A DNA stretch of 64,000 nucleotides, taken from Treponema sp. (GTDB lineage: Bacteria; Spirochaetota; Spirochaetia; Treponematales; Breznakiellaceae). Position 1 is the first letter of the stretch, and the number at the start of each line of letters is the position of its first letter. Shown here piece by piece: positions 44,840-54,683 of the stretch. The notes under the pieces were generated by a model. That model did no database searches and had not been told where the DNA came from. It worked only from the letters and a program-made list of their open reading frames with translations. A program made the position numbers and the translations under genes. The stretch lies in contig JAISNI010000072.1 in NCBI GenBank assembly GCA_031276295.1, forward strand, positions 1-64,000, written 5' to 3'.

Positions 44840-47467
44840 CTACTTACTTAATATCTTCAATATGCCGTTGAGTACAGGGTTAGTGGACAGGGCTATATTT
44901 CTGATCTTCACCCAATTATTCATGATCTCCTTTTCGTTTTCAAAGCGGGTGTTCATTTGTTTTTCCAGTAGCTCCATTTTTGATTTATTCAGTTTGCTTA
45001 AATTCTTCCCTGTTTCCATGAACACATCGGCATCGTCAAGAGAAGAGATAAAGACAAGATATTCGCAAAGCGGTTTAAATTTATTTATTTCATTGCTTTG
45101 CTTCAAATTGTACTGCATACAATTATCCAGGAATTTCCGGCGGGATTTTTTGGTCATGTTAAACAAGGCATAGACGGTTTTTACATCTTCCGCCTTTGTG
45201 CAATATTCGGAAATAACCGGTTCAATCCATTCAATGTACTTGATCTGTTCTTCTTCACTTAAACATTCCAAATCGTACCGTTCATAACCGGAATAGCGGA
45301 TAAGTTTGTCTTTTCCGTTATTAAAATCTTCGGGCAGATACTCGGTAACAATAATCCCCGCCGCAAAGAGTTTAAGCCTTTCCCCAAGCTTTTGTTTATT
45401 TTTAATAATATTAATAATAATATTTTTAAGCATTTCAATTTCTTCACCGGATGGTTTTGCAAGATCGATATTTTTGATGATATGTTCAGAAAGCTCATTT
45501 ATAAAATCCGCTTTGAGTCTATGTTTTAAAATCAGATACAGAAGACCGCGTTTGGCCTGTTCAACATCCCCGGTATTGGATTTTAATAATTTATTATAAT
45601 AGCCGGTGAGGATTCTGTCGGAATATTCGGTTCTGTACCGTTCATATTTCATAACAATTCTTTCCAGATGTTCCTCAAAAATTTCTCTGCAACTCTCCAT
45701 ATCCCTTGTATCACTCAGCATTACATCAAAAAGACAATAAACACGATCATAGCTTTTAACTTTTAAAAGACAATCAAAAACAATTCTCTTATGGTCATTC
45801 GGATATCTGCTTACGGTTTTATAATAATATTCCCATAATGTTTTTTCATTGACGTAATCGTTAGGATGCCTGTTCAGCACATTGTTTATGTTACATATCA
45901 CCGATACAAGATAGGCGCATTCTACCCCAAAAGTATTGATAATATAACGGACGAGAGTTTCACTCATCTCAGGGTGGGATATAAAAACAGATTCCAGTAT
46001 CGCATTGAACAGCGCGTCTACATCCGGCCCGGACGGAACGGATTCGGAAGTTTTCTTCCTGACATACCGGAATATACAGTAAATTATTACTTTTATTTTT
46101 CCAATATCGGCGTCATTATGCCGTAAAAACGCTTTTAACTGTTCCCTGTTCACATCTTTTGCAAATTCAGGTATAAGGTTATATCCATACCGGCTGCACA
46201 GGGAATCGAAATCATTAAACACATCCTTAAATTCAAGGTCTTTAAAATTCGGATCGGAAAAATTGTTTAATATTCTGTATATAATACAGTCTCTGATGCC
46301 TAATCTTTCTTCATTTGAAAAATCTTTATACGATTTAAGGATAAAATACAGAACATCCTTAAAATAGGCTCCGGGTAAATTAACAATAGCCCGCATCTGC
46401 TTTAAAAGTTCCCTTACAAAATTGAGCAGTACGTTTTCTTTTGAATATTTTTCCGCAAAGACGGAAGCCTTCATGAAAATTTCATGGGCGCTGTTTTCAA
46501 TGCCGTCGCTTCGCAGGACATACAGCGAGTATGCGTCAAGATATTCAAGATCGGCTTCGGTATAGCTATAACCTTCACCGAGGAATAGGTGAAAGGACTG
46601 CATAAGATCGTAAGAGATAGACATGGATAACTCCAAAAATTCGATAAAATCGTTTTTAAGATTAAATTCCGCTGTTTCCCCTTTGATAATGTCAAAAACA
46701 AAGTACTGTGAAGGATTATCCCTGCCGTAGGAAGTTCCGTCCGGAACTACTCCACATATCTGCGAATTCGACAGGGACGGGGTACTTTCGTATGTAGTAA
46801 AATTAATGTTCCGTATATTTTTTAAAGGCAGGGCAAATTCAAGCGCGGCAATCCAGAAGATGATATTCTCACTTTCATCACAGATAACAATACGTTTTTT
46901 TTCGGTATTGAAAGATAGAAGCGCATAAAACATATTTTTGTATATATCCATTCTGTTTTCATTATTGAGGAATGCAATAACCGAATCGACGGTTATCTTT
47001 GTTCCCTTTGACAGAACGGGAACGGGAAGAAAGCCGGGCGGGTCGGGGTTATTCACTTCGTCCTTATCCATAGAACTGCGGAGCATTTCACTTTCAAAAA
47101 ATTCGCACGGATAATTCTGAAAACATCTGTCATTGAAAATGACCGAATGGCTTAAATAATTACCGAATCTTCCCCCGGCAGGCATATAATCTCTACCGAT
47201 ATAGGTATTAAGCGTAACCGCGTATGTACCATCGTCAATTTTTCTGAACGTAAAAGCCCGCGGCATGGTTTTTGCAATTTCTTCCGTCATAATAAGGCCC
47301 GGTTTTAAGGAGGGCGGCTGGTAACCAAACAGGCTCCTCACATTGTCCGATTTGGAATATTTAAAATCCTTATCATAGGAGAAGACCTGCTGTCCATCGT
47401 TGACCCCGTCAATACCCCGCTTGCAGGAGGTATATATTATCTGATGTAATTTGCTATCCGTTTCCAT
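44840..47467 (-). CDS. GAP1-like GTPase-associated protein
   Basis: ATG 47467 (METDSKLHQIIYTS) follows AAAGGAAATG. The 875-residue protein begins like the GAP1-N2 domain found with bacterial 'double-GTPase' systems: HQIIYTSCKRGIDG, GYQPPSLKP, YIGRDYMPAGGRFGNYLSHSVIF (about residues 8-130), then LSFNTEKKRIVICDE and NINFTTYE. The rest is an all-helical middle/C-terminal region without further motifs. No enzyme function is established; it is predicted to control the partner GTPases. Last gene of the operon, 14 bp after the GTPase-FGE gene, which supports the partnership. Confidence 0.75.
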   Translation of the reverse strand: METDSKLHQIIYTSCKRGIDGVNDGQQVFSYDKDFKYSKSDNVRSLFGYQPPSLKPGLIMTEEIAKTMPRAFTFRKIDDGTYAVTLNTYIGRDYMPAGGRFGNYLSHSVIFNDRCFQNYPCEFFESEMLRSSMDKDEVNNPDPPGFLPVPVLSKGTKITVDSVIAFLNNENRMDIYKNMFYALLSFNTEKKRIVICDESENIIFWIAALEFALPLKNIRNINFTTYESTPSLSNSQICGVVPDGTSYGRDNPSQYFVFDIIKGETAEFNLKNDFIEFLELSMSISYDLMQSFHLFLGEGYSYTEADLEYLDAYSLYVLRSDGIENSAHEIFMKASVFAEKYSKENVLLNFVRELLKQMRAIVNLPGAYFKDVLYFILKSYKDFSNEERLGIRDCIIYRILNNFSDPNFKDLEFKDVFNDFDSLCSRYGYNLIPEFAKDVNREQLKAFLRHNDADIGKIKVIIYCIFRYVRKKTSESVPSGPDVDALFNAILESVFISHPEMSETLVRYIINTFGVECAYLVSVICNINNVLNRHPNDYVNEKTLWEYYYKTVSRYPNDHKRIVFDCLLKVKSYDRVYCLFDVMLSDTRDMESCREIFEEHLERIVMKYERYRTEYSDRILTGYYNKLLKSNTGDVEQAKRGLLYLILKHRLKADFINELSEHIIKNIDLAKPSGEEIEMLKNIIINIIKNKQKLGERLKLFAAGIIVTEYLPEDFNNGKDKLIRYSGYERYDLECLSEEEQIKYIEWIEPVISEYCTKAEDVKTVYALFNMTKKSRRKFLDNCMQYNLKQSNEINKFKPLCEYLVFISSLDDADVFMETGKNLSKLNKSKMELLEKQMNTRFENEKEIMNNWVKIRNIALSTNPVLNGILKILSK

Positions 47468-47480
47468 AATACATTTCCTT

Positions 47481-49832
47481 TTAGTTGAATGTACGTACAA
47501 TCCTGAAGCCGACCGTATTGTATTTTCCCTCGGGTTCCCTTGCGCCGCGGAACGCCGAACGAAGATTTACGGCCTGTTCGCCCCACGAGCCGCCGCGGAC
47601 AACACGCCGGAGGCGTTGCGGGGGCGGAGAAGGCGGAGATGGAGGCGTCTGATAGGACGGCGGGTACGGCTGCATCTGCCCCCGCGCGGGAATTATATAG
47701 TAACCGGAGGGAGCATCCGGTTCGGCTATCGCGCTATAATTTCCGTAAACGTCAAAACACCATTCCCTGACATTTCCGTGCATATCGTAGAGCCCCCAGG
47801 CATTCGATGAAAAGGATTGAACGTGGACCGTTGCCGATCCGTTGTAGTTGGCCGAATCTGTTGAAATTGTATTTCCGGTATTAAAGGCCGTTGCAGTACC
47901 GGCGCGGCAGGCAAATTCCCATTCCGCTTCCGTAGGCAAACGGTATCCGTTTGCGCCCGTGTTCCATGTTACCTGTGTACCGTTTACCGTATACGCTCTT
48001 TCAAGCGCCTCAAGGTCGCTCAATGCGTTACAGAAGTTAATCGCGTCATACCATGTTACCATTTCTACCGGCCGGTCCGCCCCTGTAAAATAACTTGGAT
48101 TGTATCCCATAACTTCCGCATACTTAGCCTGTGTTATCTCAGTCTGCCCCATATAGAAACTATCGACACCCACATCATGCGGTGTTTCATCATCCTCCCG
48201 GCCGGGCTCGGTAACGGAACTCCCCATCGTGTATACTCCGGCAGGGATATAATTCAGGTCTATACCGATAGTATTTACAAAAAAACCGCGGAACGAGAAT
48301 GTTAGATTAAATTCACGGTTGCTTTCTATATTTATATATTCTTCTTCAAAGAAATACTGATAATCTATCCTGACCAAATGTTTTCCCTCGTCTATTCCGT
48401 TTATTCTTTTAGGCTCGTCCGGCGAGACTGTACCGATTAGTTTATCATTAAGATAGAGCGTGCCCTCTTCCTGAACATGAACAATAAGGCTGCCTCTTGT
48501 AAGAGCGTTGTTTATGAAGAACGCGGCAATACCGAGAATACCGAGGATGCCGCAGAAGACCAGACCTGCAATTAAGGCTTTTACGGCAACTTTCGGTTTC
48601 CTGGGCGGACGGTAGAATCCTTTGCCGTCAAAGACGCCATTCTCTTTCATAAGAAAGAGGAAGGGATCTTCTATGCGGTGCGGGCGAGGCCGGTCGATGG
48701 TACGGTCGGCTTTCGGATTATTATGGAGGCCGAGCGCGGATACGGCAAAATAGGCGTAATGGGAGTAGTTTACGTTAAGTTCCGTTATAAACGCGTCGGC
48801 GCCCCAGTTTTTGAGCAGGCTCTGTATTTCGCTGCTGACGCTATGACAGTCCGATAATACCAAAGACCGCGCATTACAATGGGGGCTTGCTTCGGATATG
48901 GTACAACCCGGAGGCACAATGCCCGCTATAACATCATATTTGGAAAATACGACGGCAATCGGCGTTTTTATTTTCTCAGTAGTCTTAATGTTTCTATCGT
49001 AACGTATAAGCCGGGAAACCCGGTTTATTATATCGCCGGGATTTGCCGCAAGCCGCCAGTCAACCGAAGAAGCCCGGGTGATAATATTCTCATCAAGCTG
49101 ATTCGCCACCGCGGGTATCTGGAGAGGATCAATAAGAAAAATGATTCCGGCGGATTTACAAATATACCTGTTTACCGTATTCATGGTATCTTCGTCATTA
49201 AGATCTTCACCCGCGGTATCAAAAAAAACAAAGGTATAGGAATCGATAGTTTCTTTAAAGATCAATTTACGTCCGACATTCAGGGTGAAGATAAGGGGCC
49301 GGTATGCGCCGTTGTTGACATCAACCTGGGAACTTCTGGTAAGATCCAGCTTCTGCAAATCCACATACAAACGCCGGGCAAAATTCTGCTGGTAGCGCTG
49401 CATGGTATCGTCAAAGCCTACAAGCGATCCCCCGAACAACTGCGGGGCAATTCGGTTTATCAGTTCGTTGATGATAACGCCGACAAAATGGCTCTTGCCG
49501 GTATCGCGGGAACCTACAATCGAGATGATCATATCCCTGCCGGTCAAGGTGCTTTCGGGCAGGGCATTATGACAGGAAGGGCATATTACTTTGTATGTAG
49601 GTTTTCCGCACTGCGGGCAAACGGCGGTTTTTGGTACACCGAAGGATGTATTTGAAGTAACGGGAAATGTTTTTTTACCCTTTTTGGGCATATTGATATT
49701 ACCATTTTCGTATTTGGTCATCTCTATATCATCAAAATCCGGGCACCTGGTATTTATACAGCGGAATTGTATCTCCGAGAGAGCGTGTTTTTCAAAACAA
49801 TACGGACAGGTAAAGGTTTTGCTGCTTGCCAT
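47481..49832 (-). CDS. Zinc-ribbon GTPase fused to TM, PEGA and FGE-sulfatase/lectin-like domains
   Basis: A 783-residue fusion. Residues 9-30 and 72-89 form zinc ribbons (CPYC...C...C; CPQC...CPSC). The GTPase follows: P-loop GSRDTGKS (107-114), G3 DTAGED (205-210), G4-like SKYD (297-300). A membrane helix (about 415-441) leads to a PEGA-like domain (about 446-516) and an FGE-sulfatase domain (about 525-783; GANGYRLPTEAEWEFACRAG, GNVREWC, RGGSW). The two catalytic cysteines of true formylglycine-generating enzymes are absent after RGGSW, so the fold probably binds a ligand. A proline-rich insert (about 722-738) precedes RGGSW. RBS AAGGAG. It looks like an inside GTPase coupled to an outside display domain. 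Confidence 0.88.
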   Translation of the reverse strand: MASSKTFTCPYCFEKHALSEIQFRCINTRCPDFDDIEMTKYENGNINMPKKGKKTFPVTSNTSFGVPKTAVCPQCGKPTYKVICPSCHNALPESTLTGRDMIISIVGSRDTGKSHFVGVIINELINRIAPQLFGGSLVGFDDTMQRYQQNFARRLYVDLQKLDLTRSSQVDVNNGAYRPLIFTLNVGRKLIFKETIDSYTFVFFDTAGEDLNDEDTMNTVNRYICKSAGIIFLIDPLQIPAVANQLDENIITRASSVDWRLAANPGDIINRVSRLIRYDRNIKTTEKIKTPIAVVFSKYDVIAGIVPPGCTISEASPHCNARSLVLSDCHSVSSEIQSLLKNWGADAFITELNVNYSHYAYFAVSALGLHNNPKADRTIDRPRPHRIEDPFLFLMKENGVFDGKGFYRPPRKPKVAVKALIAGLVFCGILGILGIAAFFINNALTRGSLIVHVQEEGTLYLNDKLIGTVSPDEPKRINGIDEGKHLVRIDYQYFFEEEYINIESNREFNLTFSFRGFFVNTIGIDLNYIPAGVYTMGSSVTEPGREDDETPHDVGVDSFYMGQTEITQAKYAEVMGYNPSYFTGADRPVEMVTWYDAINFCNALSDLEALERAYTVNGTQVTWNTGANGYRLPTEAEWEFACRAGTATAFNTGNTISTDSANYNGSATVHVQSFSSNAWGLYDMHGNVREWCFDVYGNYSAIAEPDAPSGYYIIPARGQMQPYPPSYQTPPSPPSPPPQRLRRVVRGGSWGEQAVNLRSAFRGAREPEGKYNTVGFRIVRTFN

Positions 49833-49851
49833 AAGTATTTACTCCTTTTCA

Positions 49852-51057
49852 TTAACCTTTAAGGACCCCGTTCTCCTTCATAATCCAGAGCAGCGGATCC
49901 TCAATACGGTGCGGGCGGGGACGATCTATCGTACTGTCATCCTTCGGGTTATTATGCATTCCCAACGCCGATACCGCAAAATAGGAATAGGCGGTGTAAT
50001 TTATATCGAGTTGGGTCATAAAGGAATCGGCTCCCCAGGTTTTCAGTAGGCCCTGTATTTCCGAACTAACATTGTATGCGTCCGTCGAATCAAATGTTTT
50101 TTTCGCGCAATGCGGGCTTGGATCGGATATGGCGCAACCGCGCGGGACAATGGGTTCTATGACGTCATACTTTGAAAACACCGCGGCGACAGGAATTTTA
50201 ATCTTTTCATTGGATCGGATGTTTCTGTCATACCGGATTAAATTCGATACACGGGCAATTATATCGTCAGGCCTTGCCGCCCGGCGCCAGTCAACCGAAG
50301 AAGCCCTGGATACGGTCCAGGCATCGAGCTGATTTGCTACCGCGGGTATCTGGAGAGGATCGAGCAGAAAGATAATGCCCGCCGATTTACAGATATACTT
50401 ATTCACCGTGTTCATGGTATCCTCGTCATTGAGGTCCTCGCCCGCGGTATCAAAAAACACAAAGGTATACGAATCTATGGTGTTCCTGTTGAACATTGAT
50501 TTATGGTTGACATTTAGGGTAAAGATGAGCGGCCGGTATGCGCCGTTGTTGACATCAACCTGGGAACTTCTGGTAAGTTCCAGCTTCTTCATATCCACGT
50601 ACAGATTCCGGGCAAAATTCCGCTGGTAACGCTGCATGGTGTCGTCAAAGGCCGCCATAGCCCCACCGAAAAGTTTCGGCGCAATTCTCTCTATAAGTTC
50701 GTTGATAATGACCCCTACAAAATGGCTTTTACCGGCATCACGCGAACCGACAATGGAAATGATCATATCCTTTCCGTTCAGGGTACTTTCCGGCAGGGTG
50801 TTGTGGCAGGAAGGGCAGACGATCTTGTACGTGGTCTTGCCGCATTCGGGACAGGCCGCCTGCCGTGGTAACGCGCGTGAAGATGCGCCAAAGGTCTTTT
50901 TCCCCTTTCGGGGTACGCTGAGATTCCCGTTTTCGTACCTGGTCATTTCAATGTCGTCAAAATCCTTACAGCGGGTATTGATACACCGGAACTGGGCGGA
51001 GGAATGTTTATGCTTTTCAAAACAGTAGGGGCAGATAAAATCGGGTTTAAACATCAT
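49852..51057 (-). CDS. Zinc-ribbon GTPase, paralogue of the GTPase-FGE protein
   Basis: Start chosen at ATG 51057 (MMFKPDFICPYCFEKH), behind AAGGA, because it matches where the paralogue begins. The 401-residue protein is the paralogue's zinc-ribbon plus GTPase part with the same motifs (CPYC, CPEC...CPSC, GSRDAGKS, DTAGED, SKYD) and stops where the other continues into its membrane helix. The frame stays open up to ATG 51666 with a GGGGG site after the upstream stop, which would add about 200 hydrophobic Gly/Val/Leu/Ala-rich residues from the low-complexity tract; that longer form is possible. Typical double-GTPase-system component without catalytic assignment beyond GTP binding. Confidence 0.85.
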   Translation of the reverse strand: MMFKPDFICPYCFEKHKHSSAQFRCINTRCKDFDDIEMTRYENGNLSVPRKGKKTFGASSRALPRQAACPECGKTTYKIVCPSCHNTLPESTLNGKDMIISIVGSRDAGKSHFVGVIINELIERIAPKLFGGAMAAFDDTMQRYQRNFARNLYVDMKKLELTRSSQVDVNNGAYRPLIFTLNVNHKSMFNRNTIDSYTFVFFDTAGEDLNDEDTMNTVNKYICKSAGIIFLLDPLQIPAVANQLDAWTVSRASSVDWRRAARPDDIIARVSNLIRYDRNIRSNEKIKIPVAAVFSKYDVIEPIVPRGCAISDPSPHCAKKTFDSTDAYNVSSEIQGLLKTWGADSFMTQLDINYTAYSYFAVSALGMHNNPKDDSTIDRPRPHRIEDPLLWIMKENGVLKG

Positions 51058-51083
51058 AAAATTGTTCCTTTCTGAGATAGAAA

Positions 51084-51655
51084 AAAATGCTTTGAGGGCT
51101 ACTAATAATTTTCTTAATAGTCCTCCTGCTACTGCTAATAATTTTCCTACTAGTCGTCCTACTAGTCCTCCTCCTACTGCTGCTGTTGCTCCTACTCCTA
51201 CTCCTACATCTGCTATTTTTACTGCTGGTACTTCTGTTCCTACTACCAGTCCTACTACTATTGCTACTGTTACTACTAGTCCTACTACCAGTTCTACTCC
51301 ATCTTGTACTGCTAGTAGTACGCATGTTGTTATTACTCCTCCTACTGTTAGTAGTCCTAGTATTCCTATTCCTCCTACTAGTCCTACTACTACTGCTACT
51401 ACTTCTCTTGCTGTTTCTACTACTGCTTCTCCTGTTACTAATACTGCTTCTGCTGTTTCTACTACAGTTTCTATTGCTGTTCCTACTTCCGGTATTACGA
51501 GTCCTACTAATCCTATTACTGTTCCCGCTACCGCTTCCAGTACTACTTCCAGTTCTGCTTTTAATCTTTTTCCTGGTAATCTTATTTCTACTGCTAGCAA
51601 TCTTACTACTACCCCTGATAATAATGATAAACCGAATAATAATGATAACGCCGAA
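51084..51655. repeat. Period-3 low-complexity tract, about 570 bp
   Basis: On the plus strand about nine of ten triplets in one register end in T (CCT, ACT, GCT, TCT, GTT, ATT, AGT); on the minus strand this is A at every third base. In the GTPase-in-frame minus register it reads as Gly, Val, Leu, Ala, Ile and Thr codons ending in A and has no stop over some 200 codons. Other registers are open too, but those cannot contain stops by construction. More normal triplets appear towards 51500-51655. It lies between the GTPase and the J-like gene and is unlike all other sequence in the window. Confidence 0.9.
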
Positions 51656-51677
51656 TAAAAACCCATTCACTTTCCCC

Positions 51678-54674
51678 CTAATTTATCCTGTTCTCCGATC
51701 CGGTCTTCAAGCGCAGTTGGTTTTTCGCATAATCCGCATCGTCTTTAAAAAAGGCTTTTATATGGGTATCCCGCAGCAGGTTTTTTGGAATGGGAAAACT
51801 TACCTGAAAACCGCCGTTTATCTGCCTGGACGGTATCTCGCAGAAAAGGTTTGACGACGCTTTAAACATGGGCGTCTTACCGGTATCGGAGTATATTTCA
51901 ATATCGGGCAGCATACAAGCGGGGCTGTCCGCGTTGAATTCAAGGATCACCCGGCTCTCTCCGATGAGTTTTTTAGAAACGCTGACGGAGTAGGTGATGG
52001 TTTCCTTTGCGGCGTTATCAAAGCGGTAATCGGCCCCGCCTGAATAATCTTTCTCCGTTCCCGCGTAAAATTCGGCAAATACCGAAAAAAAATAATTTTT
52101 CTTTTCAATCTGATCGATGACAAGTACGCCGTCGTGCAGGTACTGCCTGACGGGGATAAATTTTCTTGAAGCGTTTTTATCGTTTATGTCTTTGGGGAAA
52201 CAGTCAAAACGGTACAGTACGATAAACCCGTTTGCATTTTTGGGCGGATCAATATAGATGTTGATCCTGTTATTAACTATCTTGACATCCTGTATCCGTA
52301 CGGATTCACGATTGCTGATCCGGCGTATGGTTCCGATAACCGCAGCCCCGGACTTTATAACAACCGGACATATAAATAAAACGTCTTCTTTACTATACTG
52401 AAAAACCGCTCCGGTAAGGCGTGCCGTCTGTAGGGGCAGCTTTCTCATGTCCTTTTCAAGCGCGTTAAGCGGAACCGTATCGCCGGGGTTGAAGGGCGGA
52501 TTTTTCTCCGCGCAGTAGAGCGTTACATTTTCCTTGTTCGGATTAATCCAGACCGCCTGGTACCTATCATTTTTTTGCGGCTTGATTTCAAACTCTTCAA
52601 CGGGCAGGGGCGGACTGGAAGGTATGCCCGATACCAGGACGCCGGGTGTTGCCTGCTTCCTGCCGTCTATGATATAGGCCAGCCGTACCCTGTACCGGTA
52701 TTGCCGGTCGTTGACAAGGCCGCTCTCGGTAAAGCTAAAGGGGGAATTGCATTGCAGGGCATCTTCCCTGCCGCCGTCAATCCTGAATATCTCGACAGAA
52801 GACCCCGGGGGGACGGCGTCCCATTCAAAGTGCAGTACGGCATTGCTGCCGCTTACCCTTACACCGGCAATTTCAAAAAGGTTGAGCGCGGGGGTCTTTG
52901 TTTGCAGGGGGTCGGAATAAACGCCGGCCCATTCGGCAAACACCGCATAGAAATACGGAGCGCCGGGAAGAATGGTTTTGTCGTTAAACGCGCACACGCT
53001 TACCCTTCCAAGCAATTCCCCGTCCTGTATGTTGACAGGTACGGCGTCTTTCTTTCTGACAACGGAATAAAAGATGCTGCTGTCCACCTGAGCGGGCGTC
53101 CAGCTTAAAACATTGGTGCGCATGGCGCCGTCGCATAGAACATTCAGCTCCGTCGGTTTCGGCGGAGGATTCTTTGCAAGCAGGTCCCGAATACCCGGTA
53201 GATCTTTGCAGATTTCAAAGGCTTTTACACAATTTTTGATGAGATCGGGTTTTGACGGAGCGGTCTGGGCCCTGGCAAAAAAGGTTTTGGCCTGGTTGAC
53301 GGCCGTATTAATTTCCTCTTCCAAATCGGCATCGTGAAACCCTGAATAGGATTTTTGAACGGCCTCGTACTGCCTCTTCGCGTCATAGTACCGTTTTTCC
53401 AGGGCCGATTTCCGCAGAGCCTCAATTACGGTACCGGCGCGCTTCTTATGCTCTTCCAGGCGGGCATACAGTTCTTTGATTTTTCCGTATCCGCTCCAGT
53501 GCGCTTCAGCTTCTTTAAGATGCAGTTCGGCAACGGCAAAGTTCATATCCGCGACGGCATAATCCGCCTGCTCGCAAAGGGCTATGGCCTTATCAATATT
53601 TTCAAATTTAAACCCGCACGTGCATACTTTGATGTTTGAATCGTTCTCTACCCCGCACGCGGGGCATTTAATGACAAGGTTCTGTCCGCAGTTCCGGCAT
53701 TGCTTCCGTCCGTCGCCCGTATCATTGATGGCGCCGCACCGGCCGCATATCTTGACGGCGTCGTTTTTTGCCGTGCCGCCGCTCTGAGGATTGTAGAATA
53801 TTTTTTCTGTTTTACAGAAGGCAAGCAGCAATTCTTCCGCGCGCGCTTTATCTTTGAAAAGTTTCGTCAGTTCTTTAATATACTCATTACCCTGGTCGGG
53901 GGTAAGTTCGTTATTTATCGATATTCGCGCTATTTCTTTTACTTCATCCAGTATTGTTTTACGCTTACGGTATTCAAGGTACTCGTCATAAACAGCCTTG
54001 CCTTTTTCATCCTTAAAGGTAAGTTCGCATTGGCCGCAAAGTTTCGATCCGCTTCCGTTTATGGATTTGTTTGTTTTATCATAATCGGCCTTCATCTCTT
54101 TCGCTTTTTGTAAAAGATCCTTACAGGGGAGCTTATCGGCATTTGTACCTTTGAAAAGAAATTCGTAGAGGTTCGCGGCGCTAAAGGAATCCAGGAGCGG
54201 TTTTATTCCGTCAAAAACAGCCGCGTTTTGCGGTTTGTTTTTATAGTATTTATCGTAAACGCCCTGATAATCAACCGTTACCGCGGCAATTTTCATTCCC
54301 AGTTTCCTGATCCGGCTCTTTACCATCTCCTCGGTTACACCGGATTTTGCCATACTGTCCGCAATTCTTTTTATTTCCTCCGCCTGTATATCACGGTTTC
54401 TTCCCAGTATTTTAAGTTTTTGATCAACGGGCCCGTATACGCCGGCGCAGGCTTCGTGGATCAACTGTCTGCGTTTTTCAGAATTGGCCATATCCTTACG
54501 GATCTCCGGCAACAACTGATGGTACCTGCGGTACTCAGGCCCATATTTAAAATGGTTAAAGTTGCTTGACCAGAATTGCGCTTTCTCTTCTATCCGTTTG
54601 ATGATTACGGCATCGTCTTCAACCGGGCGGGGATCAAATTCAAGTTCAAGGATTAAATACCAGTTATCGGCCAC
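51678..54674 (-). CDS. Degenerate J-domain-like / zinc-ribbon / fibronectin-type protein
   Basis: A 998-residue protein starting at GTG behind GGGGG. The first 80 residues resemble a J domain (helix IIKRIEEKAQFWSSN, then a helix with RRYHQLLPEIRKDMA) but the HPD triplet that stimulates Hsp70 is replaced by NHFKYG. Two cysteine clusters follow (CGQC about 215; CGRCGAINDT...CRNCGQ...CPACG...CTCGF about 315-360), a coiled coil (about 365-470), and then several Fn3-like beta domains (about 505-710) and a beta-rich C-terminus. It lies directly after the Hsp70-vWA gene (10 bp), so it is a likely client adaptor for that chaperone. Confidence 0.72.
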   Translation of the reverse strand: MADNWYLILELEFDPRPVEDDAVIIKRIEEKAQFWSSNFNHFKYGPEYRRYHQLLPEIRKDMANSEKRRQLIHEACAGVYGPVDQKLKILGRNRDIQAEEIKRIADSMAKSGVTEEMVKSRIRKLGMKIAAVTVDYQGVYDKYYKNKPQNAAVFDGIKPLLDSFSAANLYEFLFKGTNADKLPCKDLLQKAKEMKADYDKTNKSINGSGSKLCGQCELTFKDEKGKAVYDEYLEYRKRKTILDEVKEIARISINNELTPDQGNEYIKELTKLFKDKARAEELLLAFCKTEKIFYNPQSGGTAKNDAVKICGRCGAINDTGDGRKQCRNCGQNLVIKCPACGVENDSNIKVCTCGFKFENIDKAIALCEQADYAVADMNFAVAELHLKEAEAHWSGYGKIKELYARLEEHKKRAGTVIEALRKSALEKRYYDAKRQYEAVQKSYSGFHDADLEEEINTAVNQAKTFFARAQTAPSKPDLIKNCVKAFEICKDLPGIRDLLAKNPPPKPTELNVLCDGAMRTNVLSWTPAQVDSSIFYSVVRKKDAVPVNIQDGELLGRVSVCAFNDKTILPGAPYFYAVFAEWAGVYSDPLQTKTPALNLFEIAGVRVSGSNAVLHFEWDAVPPGSSVEIFRIDGGREDALQCNSPFSFTESGLVNDRQYRYRVRLAYIIDGRKQATPGVLVSGIPSSPPLPVEEFEIKPQKNDRYQAVWINPNKENVTLYCAEKNPPFNPGDTVPLNALEKDMRKLPLQTARLTGAVFQYSKEDVLFICPVVIKSGAAVIGTIRRISNRESVRIQDVKIVNNRINIYIDPPKNANGFIVLYRFDCFPKDINDKNASRKFIPVRQYLHDGVLVIDQIEKKNYFFSVFAEFYAGTEKDYSGGADYRFDNAAKETITYSVSVSKKLIGESRVILEFNADSPACMLPDIEIYSDTGKTPMFKASSNLFCEIPSRQINGGFQVSFPIPKNLLRDTHIKAFFKDDADYAKNQLRLKTGSENRIN

Positions 54675-54683
54675 GATGTCCCC

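Noticed and set aside
51062-51658. Thr/Pro/Ser-rich plus-strand open frame of 198 codons across the low-complexity tract
   Set aside because: Triplets ending in T cannot form stops, so its openness means little; it lacks a ribosome site and lies against the direction of the operon. Treated as part of the repeat tract.
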